NCBI RefSeq assembly: GCF_030247195.1
Contig: NC_080670.1
Coordinates: 99,038,336-99,102,335, forward strand
Length of the DNA: 64,000 bases
Direction of reading: 5' to 3'
Source of the DNA: Topomyia yanbarensis
Lineage: Eukaryota > Arthropoda > Insecta > Diptera > Culicidae
Both the position numbers and the translations under genes were made by a program. A model generated the notes under the pieces. That model ran no database searches. It was not told the origin of the DNA and worked only from the letters and a program-made list of their open reading frames with translations. Below are positions 10,385 through 22,300 of this stretch, piece by piece. How positions within the stretch are numbered: position 1 is the stretch's first letter; each line of letters starts with the position of its first letter.

Positions 10385-10706
10385 TACCCGGAATTCTTCT
10401 AACTACACTCGTTCCTCCTCTACGACCACCTCAAAATGCTGGTTGTTTTTCACAGGAATGAAAAATACTGTGACCGAGAAAGATATTGCTGATATGGTTA
10501 CTGATGCTCTCGGGCCTACCGCAGTGGTTGTGAAAAAAGTGGTGCCTGAATGGAAGGAAACGTCTATGATGTTTTTCATCTCGTTCAAAGTGGGAGTCGA
10601 TGCTTCACTAAAACGAATCGTATTATGCTCATCAACCTGGCAGCGAGGAATTTCTTTCCGGGAGTTCCACGATGAATTTAGAAGACGAATGTCGAGCGCT
10701 AAATAA

Positions 10707-11036
10707 ATATGACCGTGCAAGACCGTACACGGAAACGCTCTCGATCGCATAGCAACTAAATTATTAGTCGTATTTCTGAAATCGACTAGTTAAAATTTGG
10801 TACAGCTAATCGATTATTGATTTTTCTAATCTGTCATTTTTGTTTTTGTGTCAACAAAACAGTGGCTAAAACAACTAGAACATTTGGTTGAAAATATGAT
10901 GCTGGAAGTTAGCATAGACAGACACCATCCGATTTAGCTCACCAAATTAGTTGTAACAACTATTGTTGTTGTTGATTTTGAGATTGGTGCGAGTTGAAAA
11001 TAATTACCAAGTTGGTTGTTTCAATTATTTGTTTTT
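10707..11036. other. Unassigned AT-rich sequence
   Basis: No gene is visible. A short palindrome-like stretch (TAGTTGTAACAACTA) near 10950 and neighbouring CAAC/GTTG runs resemble miniature-element ends, but I could not define a full element. Confidence 0.3.
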
Positions 11037-11302
11037 GCCTTTCTCATATAGAAAGGATATGCAATCACTCTGAAAAACGTCAACCTAATCCCGGCCCGGA
11101 GGGCCGAGTGTCATATCCCATTCGACTCAGTTCGTCGAGATCGGAAAAAGTCTGCATGTGTGTGTGTATGTGTGTATGTGTGTATGTATGTGTGTATGTG
11201 TGTGCGTGTATGTGTGTGTGTATATATGTGCGTATGTGTCAAATAATGTCACTCATTTTTCTTAGAGATGGCTGGACCGATTTGCCCAAACTTAATCTCA
11301 AA
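11037..11302 (+). repeat. Interspersed repeat with TGCCTTTCTCAT end, left part (split by A2)
   Basis: The left end is TGCCTTTCTCAT, followed by the hairpin CCTTTCTcatatAGAAAGG and then GCAATCACTCTGAAAAACGT. A (TG)n-type microsatellite lies at about 11155-11237. The sequence stops at 11302, where element A2 begins, and resumes at 16906 after a 15-bp overlap. A second copy of the same left end lies at 17147. Confidence 0.75.
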
Positions 11303-11644
11303 ACTCCGCTAGCGAATGACGGATCTCAATAGTGGCATATCTGTAATAATATACGTACATGGAACTATTGAGAACCAGAGCTACAGGTCCAAAACCCTGG
11401 TAAAGGAGGATGATGATCTGGGCCGAGGTCACCACGTAAAGCAAGGTAGATCATAACCCCAATTCCAAGGCGTGAAGCGACCCGTGCCGAGGGATGAGTG
11501 ATCGAGGTGGTGAAAAAGATGCTCGATCGTTAACGGAGCCTGTGGGGTACCTGGGCAACCCCCACAATAAGCGTCCCTTACCACGCTAATGCGGAGCTCT
11601 GGCGTGGCGAACATTTATTTCTCGCGCGACTCGTGGGATTTGAT

Positions 11645-13006
11645 ATGGAGAGCAAAAATAAATATACTAAACAAACGGAGGTGCCAAACCCCTTCGCAAG
11701 AGGTGGTTTGGCGAGGTCTCCCCCCGTGGGGAGAGTAGTGGAGCGATGAGTGCTGCATCTGAAAGCACCAGTAACCCCCCAGCAGCGGTAGGCAATAGCC
11801 CTACCAATGCACCGGAGGGGCCACTATCTGCGATGCGCAAAGTAGCGAAGCAACTCGATTCAATAATTGAGTTCACTAGCGCAAAGCAGAATATAGCCAA
11901 GGAGTTGAAGTTGAGCCTCCTGGAGCTCCGGAAAGCTGTTCGTGTTGCAAGACAGGAACAGCAGGCCTATGGTAAGAGGGTGGAATGTCGGGAGAGGCCC
12001 GACAGAGAAACCCAGACAGTGGCCTCCAATAGGGAGGAAAGAGAGAAGGTCGATAGAGGTTCACAGACAGTGGCCTTCACCCTCTATGGAGCAGCCAGGT
12101 CGATCGGAGCGGCGACCGAGTTCCCCTCGAAGGGAAAAGGCAAGGGCAATCGCAAGACGGCATCGAACGCGAAGCGCCCTAGGAAGTCGCTAGGCGAGGG
12201 TGCCAAAACCGACACCACTCGGCGTGCAACCGTAAAGGCCAAACGCCGTGAGTGACCTCGCTGTGGAGAGCGATGGTACCAGCAACCCGGCACGACCGGG
12301 GCAGGGGGGCTCAAACCCCTGGACGCTGGTCACCAAGAAAAAGCCGGCACCGACACCGGAGGTACCGCGGCCTGCGAAGAAGGCCAAGGACAGAGGCGAA
12401 GCCTTGTGGTTAAATACCGACAAGGACAAATACGCCGACGTCCTAAAATCGATGAAGGCGGCCGAAAGCCTCTCGGCCCTTGGGCAGGATGTGCGTAGCG
12501 TAAGACGCACCAACACGGGAGAGATGCTTCTGGTGCTGAAGCGAGGCGCACAATCTAGCGCAGTATACAAGGCCTTGGCCCAAGAGGTCCTTGGTGAGGG
12601 CGCCCAAATCAGGTCGCTAGGTGCGGAAACGACTCTCCAGTGCAAGCACTTGGACGAGTTCACGACCGCAGAAGACGTCGTCGCAGCCGTTAAGGAGCAT
12701 TGCGACGTCACAATCGAGCGGGCCTCTGTGCGATTGAGAGATGGACCCTCTGGCACCCAAGTAGCCTACCTCAGGCTACTGAAGGCGGATGCCAAAAAGG
12801 TAACCGAGAAAGGGAAGCTGAAGATCGGCTGGTCGGTATGCCCTATTAGTATACCCCAGCCGCCTTCAGTGGATAGGTGCTATCGGTGCCTTGAGTCCGG
12901 CCACTCCTATCTATGCCTTTGCACATACGAGTGCAAGAAGCAAGCCCATAAACATGCTATGGGCGGACCTTCGTGTCCCTTCGGTGAGGTAAATAAGAAG
13001 CCGTGA
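11645..13006 (+). pseudogene. A2 ORF1 (Gag-like, zinc knuckle), two frame changes
   Basis: This is the nucleic-acid-binding ORF1 protein. A frame starting at the ATG at 11645 (MESKNKYTKQTEVPNPF) ends at a TGA that overlaps the ATG at 11746. Coding then continues in another frame to 12255 and returns to the first frame from about 12248 to 13006. The simplest reading is a one-base loss near 11740 and a compensating change near 12240. The core (KIGWSVCPISIP) precedes a zinc knuckle CYRCLESGHSYLC; the second knuckle is rearranged or shortened, keeping only Cys/His-rich residues and MGGPSCP. The true start is uncertain between 11645 and 11746. It is probably not functional. Confidence 0.8.
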
Positions 13007-15978
13007 ACGTCACACAGCTAAATCTTAACCATTGTGTAGCAGCCCAACAGCTGCTGTGGCAGTCGGTCTCGGAGTCGAGGACAGATGTCGCCCTCCTCTC
13101 AGACCCGTACAACATCCCTGCCGGCAACGGTAATGGGGTGTCGGACGGGACTGGAATGGTGGCAATCTGTACAACGGGAAGGTTCCCGGTTCAAGAGGTA
13201 ATACACTCCTCCGCCGAGGGTGTTGCGATTGCCAAGATCAATGGCGTGTTATATTGCAGCTGCTACGCCCCACCAAGGTGGCCAATAGAACAGTTCAACC
13301 AGATGATCGACAGGCTCTCGTCGGACCTAGTGGGCCGGAAACCGGTAGTCATAGCGGGAGACTTTAACGCTTGGGCAGTGGAGTGGGGCAGCCGCTGCAC
13401 AAACAGCAGGGGTCAAGCGCTAATGGAGGCGCTTGCGAAACTCGATACTGTGCTAGCTAATAATAGCTACGCTAGTACATTCCGTAGAAACGGGGTGGAG
13501 GCGTGGATTGATGTGACCTTTGCCAGCCCGAGTCTGGCTCCAGGCATGGAATGGAGGGTAGACGAAGGCTACACCCATAGCGATCATTTAGCAATCCGCT
13601 TTAAGATCAACTATGGTGTGCAGCATCCGAGGGCGGGAGATCCCTGTCAGGTACGCGGGTGGAAGTCCAATCACTTCGACAGCGAAGCTTTCACCGCGGC
13701 CCTGGGATTGGAGGCCAACACCGACAGTCTAAGCGGGGATGCGCTGGTAGCTGTTCTATCACGCGCGTGCGACGCCACTATGCCGAGAAAAACACTGCCA
13801 AGAAACGGTAGATGCCCGGTATACTGGTGGAGTGCCGAGATTGCAGCTCTACGGTCAGCCTGCCTCAGAGCTAGACGTAGGATGCAAAGAGCTCGCACCG
13901 AGGATGCAAGAGAGAACCGCCGTGAAGTGTTTCGAGCTGCGAAATTGGCCCTTAACTAGGCTATTAAAAGCAGCAAGAGAGCGTGTTTCGACAACCTGTG
14001 TGAGAGTGCCAACGCGAATCCGTGGGGTGACGCCTACCGGATTGTGATGGCCAAGACCAAAGGGGGCTCCTCACCCCCAGAACGGTCTCTGGACCGGTTG
14101 GCAACGATTATCGAAGTACTCTTCCCGTCTCGAGCCACAAGCCCCTGGCCACCTGCACTACGAGACAGTGCGGGCACGGTCGAAATGGTGGCTCCAGTGA
14201 CGAATGAAGAACTACTCGCAGTGGCTAAATCCCTAGCAATGAACAAAGCTCCAGGGCCGGATGGAGTTCCAAACAACGCTCTCAAGGCAGCGATCATAGC
14301 GAACCCGAACATGTTCAGGCTAGCTATGCAGAGATGCCTTGACGAGTGCCGTTTCCCCGATAGATGGAAAAGGCAGAAACTGGTGCTGTTGCCGAAGCCC
14401 GGGAAGCCGCCAGGCGACCCATCGACGTACAGACCAATCTGTCTGATAGACACGACTGGCAAACTGCTTGAGAGGATCATCCTCAACAGGCTCATCCCGT
14501 ACGCGGAAGGTACGGACGGTCTGTCAAGCAACCAGTTTGGCTTTCGGAAGGGTAAGTCCACAGTGGACGCTCTCAACTCAGTGATAAATACTGCCGAGAT
14601 AGCGATCCAACGAAAAAGGCGAGGTATTCGATACTGTGCGTTAGTGACACTTGACGTGAAGAACGCATTCAACAGCGCAAGCTGGGATGCCATCGCGCTC
14701 TCGTTACACCGGCTTAGCCTACCGGTGGGTCTGTACCGGATCCTGGAAAGTTACTTCCAAAACCGCGTACTGCTATACGAGACCGATGCCGGTCAGAAAA
14801 GGGTTCCGATTACCGCCGGAGTCCCGCAGGGCTCGATCCTAGGCCCGGTGCTATGGAACCTCATGTATGACGGGGTTCTGAGACTGAAGTTCCCTCCTGG
14901 GGTCAAGATCGTCGGCTTTGCCGACGACGTAACCTTGGAGGTCTACGGGGAGTCAATTCCTGAGGTAGAACTAACCGCAGAACACGCGATTAGCACGGTG
15001 GAGGAATGGATGAGCGCGAGAGGCCTGGAGCTCGCTCATCATAAGACGGAGGTAGTTATCGTCAACAACCGCAAGTCGGCACAACATGCAGTTGTCCATG
15101 TGGGAGAAGTCGCGATCACTTCACAGCGAAGTCTGAAGTCTCTCGGAGTCATTATAGACGACAAGCTGACCTTCGGCAGCCATGTCGACTATACGTGCAA
15201 GAGAGCGTCGACTGCTGTTGCGGCTCTATCGAGAATGATGTCCAACAGCTCAAAGGTGTGCGCCAGTAGACGTAGGGTACTGGCAGGCGTTGCCGTATCT
15301 ATCCTCAGGTACGGCGGCCCGTCATGGTCAAGAGCACTGAGGGTAACCAGTTACCTACAGAAACTGGAGAGCACCTACCGCGTGATGTGCCTCAGAGTGA
15401 TATCTGCCTACCGCACGGTATCACACGATGCATCCTGCGTGATAGCGAGCATGATGCCAGTCGGGCTGGCCATTCGGGAAGATGAGGAGTGCTTTGAGCT
15501 ACGTGGAAATAGGGGAGCCCGCGAGCGCACCAGGGTGACCTCGGTCGCCAGATGGCAGCGTGAGTGGGACAACTCCTCGAAAGGTAGGTGGACTCACCGG
15601 CTGATACCTAGCATATCGAGCTGGGTGGGAAGACCCCATGGGGAAGTTCACTTCCACCTGACACAATTCCTGTCAGGCCATGGCTGTTTCCGTCAGTACC
15701 TCCACAAGTTCGGGCACGCGGAGGTCCCAGTCTGCCCGGACTGCCCAGGTGTAGATGAAACTGCCGAACACATACTGTTCGTATGTCATCGGTTCGACGT
15801 CGAAAGAAGAGCAATGCTTGACGTCTGTGGCTGGGACACAACCCCTGATACCCTTATTCAGCGGATGTGTCAATCGGTGGAGAAGTGGAACACAGTCTCG
15901 GCTGCTACCATCCAGATTGCCAGTAGACTACAGGTAATCTGGCGAACCGAGCAACAGACGACGGGCACGGCTAACTAG
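13003..15978 (+). pseudogene. A2 ORF2 (endonuclease-reverse transcriptase) with a single in-frame TAG
   Basis: ORF2 encodes an AP-like endonuclease and reverse transcriptase. The frame overlaps the ORF1 end (GTGA at 13003-13006), a layout compatible with termination-reinitiation. The endonuclease shows LNLNHCVAAQQLLW, AGDFNAWAVEWGS and HSDHLAI. The RT has APGPDGVPNNALK, LDVKNAFNSA, GVPQGSILGP and FADD (near 14920), and the C-terminus has CPDCPG...H...C. The same frame runs from 13003 to 15978 except for a TAG at 13957-13959, between endonuclease and RT. One nonsense mutation is thus the only lesion I see in about 990 codons. Apart from that it is close to A1. Confidence 0.92.
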
Positions 15979-16905
15979 TGATTGGTTAGCTGGAGCAAAA
16001 AAGGCCAAGCGCAAAAAAGGGAGTGAATGGTCTGTTCATGCCGAGGCAGGTTTGGCGCAGCGAATGGCAACCGCGTAAGGGGTAAACCCAGCCACCCCGA
16101 AGCAAGACAGAAGAGTGAGTGTATAGGCGTATAAGTGGACTGCCTCATGCCAAGACGGGAGGGTCGTAGCGTAGCATGTTGGAACTTAGCTATCGATGCC
16201 TCATGGCGTGGCAGAGGAGTGAAAGGGTGTGCATCCAAGTCAGTCTCACACGGCATATTAAGGGTGAGCATAAAAGTCAGCCTCACAGGTTGGTAGAGGC
16301 TAGCACAAAAGTCAGCGTAGCAAGGAATGAAAAAGGTGAGCACACAAGTCAGCCTCGCATGGTATGTCAGAAGTGGGGCCTAAGAAAAATGTCCCACATG
16401 GGATGCCAGGGGGAGTGACAAAGGTACAATAGAGTGGCACGATTGAGAGTAATCAGGTGATAGGGTGAGAACCCAAGTCAGCCTCACATGGTATGGGTGG
16501 GGCGAGCACAAAAGTAAGCCTAGCAAGGAACGAGTAAGGTGAGCACACAAGTCAGCCTCGCATGGAACGTAAAAGGTGAGCCTAAAAGTCAGCCTCATGT
16601 GGGAGTGTTTGAGAATGAATCAAATTGCGATTGAGAGAGCACCAAAGTAAGCCTCATACAGGATGTATGAACGCGTGAGTGAGAGTGAATGAGTACATTT
16701 AGTACAGCCATCCCCCCAGAAGTAATACCGAGAGGTAGTTCCTGGGAGGAATGATGGCGGAGCCCAATGGAGTTTAGTCGGTATTAATGGCTGGTCACCA
16801 TTCGAGTCCGACACGCCCCCAGTGCACCCCGTGTGGTAGATTGGACCCTACCAATAGCACGTGTACTGGGCTAGAACATAAAGGTCTTCTCCATTGTAAA
16901 AATAA
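15979..16905 (+). other. A2 3' UTR with iterated units and 3' box
   Basis: Like A1, it carries about nine degenerate GAGCACAAAAGTCAGCCTC-type units at 16220-16660, a C-rich box at 16712-16742 and an A-rich tail at 16898-16905. It differs from A1 by scattered substitutions and a few small indels. Confidence 0.8.
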
Positions 16906-17140
16906 AAACTTAGTCTCAAATGAAAGGTGCAACCTTCCCATCGGCTGCTATTGAATTTTGGATCGATCGGAATTCTGGTTCCGGAATTACGAGTTTCAGA
17001 GTGCGACCACACAGAAATTTCTCATATAAACTATAGAAAAAATTAAAAATAGAATTTTTATTTTTGATGCTAAATGTGTTCAAGGTGCATGAAACGTCGA
17101 GATTTGATGCAAACTGGAAAAAAAATTTGCACATTTTTGC
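16906..17140 (+). repeat. Interspersed repeat, right part (split by A2)
   Basis: This continues the repeat begun at 11037, starting with the target duplication AAACTTAGTCTCAAA and going on with TGAAAGGTGCAACC and GGATCGATCGGAATTCTGG. It ends next to a second copy whose left end is at 17147. No coding capacity is seen. Confidence 0.7.
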
Positions 17141-17146
17141 CTTTTT

Positions 17147-17715
17147 GCCTTTCTCATATAGAAAGGTTATGCAATCACTCTGAAAAACGTCAACCTAATC
17201 CCGGAGGGCCAAATTTTTTTTTGACTCGCATAAGGTTTCTGGATTTTAATAGGGGCGTAGTTGATGGTTTACGGAGAGGGGTTACACCCCCCTCTACTGT
17301 TCACTCCCCTCCTTTAAAAATCTCTTTAAATCACCCCTCAGACCACCACCCCATCCAGCCCTCATACCCCTCCCTTTCAATCCCATCATCTTTAAACCAC
17401 CACTGTATCACAAAGCATACCAATTTAAGCTGGGGAGTCGTTCGTTCATGGGACTTTCGCCCTCCTCACATACCCAACCCCGAATGACAAAATGAGTTAG
17501 CAAGCAGATAACATTGATCTAATGCTGATTAGGCTAATGGAGTATGATATTTTTTTGTTTCAAGTGTTTCACCGTCGACACGTAGCTCATCAAGTTCGTG
17601 GCTGGCATGCCATTGTATATAAGTGCAAAGTGTACTAAGAATGTAATGGACATTTCCACAATTATGTTGAACATAAAAAGCCTCCGTGCCATAGTTTAGA
17701 GAAATGAGAAAGGCA
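17147..17715 (+). repeat. Interspersed repeat copy with inverted TGCCTTTCTCAT ends
   Basis: TGCCTTTCTCAT at 17147-17158 is the exact reverse complement of ATGAGAAAGGCA at 17704-17715. The left end carries the hairpin CCTTTCTcatatAGAAAGG. The interior has C-rich, non-coding sequence (17280-17470). Related right ends in reverse orientation lie at 59366 and 59593. It looks like a non-autonomous DNA-transposon-type family common in mosquitoes. The class is inference. Confidence 0.65.
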
Positions 17716-19902
17716 CAATTGCACCGCTAGGTGGATTAAAACAGGTTTTTTTTAAATTTATTTTGCTTTTCAATTAGCTGTAACAGCTAATGAATTACTT
17801 AATCCAGTATGGATTTTCTGGATATGAAATATAAAAAAGCAAAATTTTAATTGAATTTGTTTATTGCTCGATGCATACAAAAATTCTGATGAATGAAAAT
17901 TAAAATAGTCCAAAACCAAGATAAATTCCTTCAGCAATAGAAAAGTACACTTCGAACAAATAGCCTTGAAAGATGCGGGCAGCTATCATGGATACATTGG
18001 ACTACATTGGATTCGAGTGCGATTGCCTTTTCCGAGTTTGAAATGTGTGTAGCAAACATCCTGTATGTAGAAAAACAACCATCATTAGTTACTTTTGGAT
18101 TTCAAATATACTATTGTTTAATGCAAAGTTCTTCACAAATGTTAAATGGATAGAATATATTTAAAGTGAATTTATGAAATATTATTAATACGTGTTTTTG
18201 TGTTTGATGTTTCGAACAATGTTTGTAACCTAATATTATCATGAAATATAATGTCAATGTTTTGAGAAATCTAAAGTTGTGTCCACTATACTACCTGTCT
18301 ACGCATAATTTTCCCATGTAAGCCGGGAATAGCATAGAACATGGGACAAAAATGCATAAAACGGGTAGTCCAAAATAAAAAGTATACATGTACCAGATAG
18401 TACATTAAGAATTTCGTCACACTTGTCCGGTACGGACGTTCATATTTGAAATACATGAATATTGGTGTCCGTGTACGGTACTGAATGGGATTATCTTGCT
18501 TTATGCTTAGAACGGCAATGTTGAGCTCCTATAACAACACAGCATATTGAGTAGGGTGACAATAAAACGACCATTTTTGAAATTACTAATCTACACCCCC
18601 TAGTGTCGTTCCAAATCATGAAAAAATGACACTGTCCAAATTTGAGCGAAATCGGTTAACCCTAACCCCTCCCCCAACGAGCTTAAAGTTTGTATGGGAT
18701 TTTTGGCCAAAATGTATGGGGAAACACTCACAGTTCACATTATCGCCCCTAGAGGTCGCTGTTAACTTCCGAACACGGACCTAGGAAGGAGTTACGCTTT
18801 TGAAGATATGCCGAACAAGTTTGTCGAAGACTGCAAGACAATCCAACCAACCGTTAAAGAGTTATTAACGTTTAAAGTTGGATTCTGCTGCTTAACATGC
18901 GCAAAGGGCGTACTCCGCTTATCTCATATGTGACCAGGCTTTATTTTACTCATCTTTGCAACGAAGAGATAGAGAAGTATTTTACCCGCATACAACATGA
19001 GTTTTATTTTACTGAGCATTTTTTGCCCAGTAACTAGGAGAGCAGAGAGAAACCACATGCTCTCATTACTAAATCCTCTTGCTTGTGACAGAGCAAACCT
19101 TTATTAGATGCTCTGCTTTTACCTCATCATAGTCTGGTGGAGCAACGGAGATAAATTGCTCAGTTGGCAGATGAGAATAAAATAGTTTCCTCTTTACCCC
19201 CAAGGGAACCAAATTTAGTTCGCATTAACATCAGTGTTCGAATATTTAACTCGGCTTTCATGATATATATCCATGTTTTACCTTCTGGGAATAGTAAAGA
19301 TGTTTTAATTGGCAGCTTTCAGCAAGGATGCAAAATGCCTACCTTTTCTGCGGCTGTAATTTTTCTGCCTACATTCTCATTTCTCTCTCGATGCTGCTGT
19401 CATTCGCTAGTGCAGAAAGAAAATTAAAATTCGAACGAAAGTAATCTTACATTTCTTGAATTTGATTACGAATTTTAGTCCGGAATTTCTGAACACAAAA
19501 CATTCTCATTGTCAAAACAATTGCTTGTTCGCAAAAATCTTCTGTAATTATCAATAAAGCCTAATTATTTCCACTTTTTCGCGGCTTCTAATTATTATAC
19601 TTGCAAGTCAAATCCTTTATCCAAAATCGTCATGTGTAAAATTGCCCTAGCCAAGGAATAAATACACATCAAACATAATGACAACCACAAAAATCTCACT
19701 ATTACTGTTTTACTGGGTTCTGTTGAAAATTCATGGTTTTACGAAAGACTAAGAAGTATTTTCAATGTGCAAAAACGTCGTGTTAATGTTTTTCCCCGTA
19801 AATGGCGATTTAGCAGATGGTTTATTGTGCGTGTTTTGTATGTCTTGACGAGATTCGATGATGTTTAACTTTTTGCCGAACAAGTTAGTATTTTACTGAA
19901 TG
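17716..19902. other. About 2.2 kb without recognisable genes
   Basis: The stretch is AT-rich with many stops in all frames. 18550-18920 (containing CGAAATCGGTTAACCC and CGCCCCTAGAGGTCGCTG) has the look of dispersed mosquito repeats but no ends I can define. Nothing else stands out. Confidence 0.5.
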
Positions 19903-19907
19903 GTGGA

Positions 19908-20058
19908 TGTGGTAGCTAGCGCACGAGAACCTCACGGTAAGCCATCTAGTAAAAGACTAACTGAACGATACGAATTGACACTGTATAATATCGATCGAAC
20001 TCACACCATCACTCACCACCCGAGCGCTCGTACATCACGAATAGACACATCTACCACA
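19908..20058 (-). repeat. 3' LTR of the composite Gypsy element
   Basis: The 151-bp LTR has inverted tips TGTGGTAG and CTACCACA. On the minus strand a TATA-like TATTATACAG is present. It is preceded by the purine tract and followed on the left by the GTGGA duplication. The first 147 bp are identical to the 5' LTR. Confidence 0.9.
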
Positions 20059-20071
20059 TCCCCTTTTTCCT
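20059..20071 (-). promoter_or_regulatory. Polypurine tract of the Gypsy element
   Basis: The minus strand reads AGGAAAAAGGGGA directly before the 3' LTR, the expected position for the plus-strand primer. The coding frame on the minus strand appears to run through it (KTLSPGKRGCGRCVYS) and stop inside the LTR. Confidence 0.85.
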
Positions 20072-20081
20072 GGAGAAAGCG

Positions 20082-21022
<941 letters not shown>

Positions 21023-22300
21023 ATGGCGGCCGCTAGTAGCGGTGACCCGGGAGGGTCGCGAACGAGAAGACTACCAGAGTACATGGACCCTACGAACAAA
21101 TTCGGCGAATTGACGTTCCTGCAGTTAACCGGCAAAGACGGTGTACCATTGCCTAGAAACCCGTTCATCATCGGTAAATCGGTAGAGGTTGTCGCTGGAG
21201 GTCCAATTGAAGGTGCGAATACCGAAGCTCAAGGGACACGGTATACCCTTCGAGTTCGGAATCCTGCCCAAGTTGCTAAGTTGCAGAAAATGACCCAGCT
21301 CATTGACGGCACTGAAGTAGTGGTCGAAGCTCATCCGAATCTGAACGTAAGCAGATGCGTAATTTCCTGCTACGATCTGATTCATATGGAAGAGAAGGAT
21401 GTTTTACAGGAAATCATAAGCCAGGGAGTGATTCGTGTACAGCGAATTACACGAAAGGAAGCCGAGAATAGAGTAAATACGCCAGCGCTAATATTGACCT
21501 TCTGCAAGACCACATACCCGGAATACATAAAGATCGGTTTGCTTCACGTTCCTACCCGCCCATACTTCCCGAACCCGATGCTTTGTTATGGATGCTTTAA
21601 CTACGGCCATACACGCGTTCGATGTCCTGTTTCCCAGCGATGTTTTAACTGCTCGAAAGATAAACACGGCGAAGATAAATGCAAAGAAACGGCGTACTGT
21701 CGGAATTGTGAAGGCGATCACCAACCAACTAGCCGCGAATGTCCTGTTTATAAAAAAGAAATGGAGGTCATAAAAATAAAAGTACGCGACAATCTAACAT
21801 TCCCGGAAGCACGCAAACGAGCGGAACATCTAAGTAAAGGCAGCTATGCTCAGGCCACAGCACAACCGAATGAGATCCTTAGCAAGCTGAAAGAGTTGGA
21901 ACTGGCAATGAAGAAGAAGGACGAAACGATCGCAAAACTTCTGGCGGAGACCAAACGAAAAGACGAAAAAATCGAGCAAATGTTGGCGTACATCCATCAG
22001 ATGAAACAACAGTCCGCCAGCCAAGAAAAACCACAATACAACAAAGAACAGAAGCAAACGAGCCAACAAATCGGGCCTGTAACGAGATCCAGGAATAGTT
22101 CACCAGCGATAAATACGGATTCAAAACGAGGAAGACCACAGAAACAACACACCCCGTTCAGCAAACCAACGACAACCTCACCGGATAACTTAAGCCCACC
22201 ACCAAAAAGAACCGCTGCCACTACCACCAACGAAACGATGGAATATTCAGACGATGAAATTGAGATTACCGAGACGCCTCCTAGCCAGCCTCTTCGATAA
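21023..22300 (+). CDS. I-clade ORF1, zinc-knuckle nucleic-acid-binding protein
   Basis: The 425-aa ORF1 protein packages element RNA with ORF2. An N-terminal globular region (about residues 25-180, RRM-like in position) is followed by three zinc knuckles: CYGCFNYGHTRVRC (about 188-201), CFNCSKDKHGEDKC (about 206-219) and CRNCEGDHQPTSREC (about 224-238). A strongly charged coiled-coil segment spans about 285-335, and the tail is Pro/Thr/Ser-rich with an acidic end. The start is the ATG at 21023 in CAAAATGGCGGCC. The frame is fully open and C2 encodes a protein of the same length, so it looks functional. It overlaps the ORF2 start by 47 bases. Confidence 0.92.
   Translation: MAAASSGDPGGSRTRRLPEYMDPTNKFGELTFLQLTGKDGVPLPRNPFIIGKSVEVVAGGPIEGANTEAQGTRYTLRVRNPAQVAKLQKMTQLIDGTEVVVEAHPNLNVSRCVISCYDLIHMEEKDVLQEIISQGVIRVQRITRKEAENRVNTPALILTFCKTTYPEYIKIGLLHVPTRPYFPNPMLCYGCFNYGHTRVRCPVSQRCFNCSKDKHGEDKCKETAYCRNCEGDHQPTSRECPVYKKEMEVIKIKVRDNLTFPEARKRAEHLSKGSYAQATAQPNEILSKLKELELAMKKKDETIAKLLAETKRKDEKIEQMLAYIHQMKQQSASQEKPQYNKEQKQTSQQIGPVTRSRNSSPAINTDSKRGRPQKQHTPFSKPTTTSPDNLSPPPKRTAATTTNETMEYSDDEIEITETPPSQPLR

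Larger units (their letters stand above)
8947..10706 (+). pseudogene. Retroelement ORF1 fragment interrupted by a mariner
   Basis: Codons run open from 8947 to the mariner's left TA (9093-9094) and continue in the same frame after the right TA (10385-10386) to the stop at 10704-10706. Removing the mariner and one TA gives one uninterrupted frame of about 155 codons. The C-terminal part has the pattern ISFKVGV...SSTWQRGISFREF, related to the N-terminal domain of the CR1-like protein at 46594 (VSFKVGI...NESWPENVRFREF). This is therefore the ORF1-type domain of a CR1-like non-LTR element. No start or other domains remain, so it was a fragment before or after the insertion. Confidence 0.75.
11303..16905 (+). 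mobile_element. R1-clade non-LTR retrotransposon, near-complete copy A2
   Basis: A 5.6-kb element with a 5' UTR (11303-11644), ORF1, ORF2, a repeat-bearing 3' UTR and a short A-rich tail (AAAAATAAAA). AAACTTAATCTCAAA before it (11288-11302) and AAACTTAGTCTCAAA after it (16906-16920) form a 15-bp target duplication with one mismatch. They join the two halves of the interrupted repeat. ORF2 overlaps the ORF1 stop by 4 bases. Coding damage is limited: two apparent frame changes in ORF1 and one stop in ORF2. Target duplication and tail indicate integration by target-primed reverse transcription. Confidence 0.92.

Noticed and set aside
11155..11237. (TG)n stretch as a regulatory element
   Set aside because: It is an ordinary microsatellite internal to a dispersed repeat.
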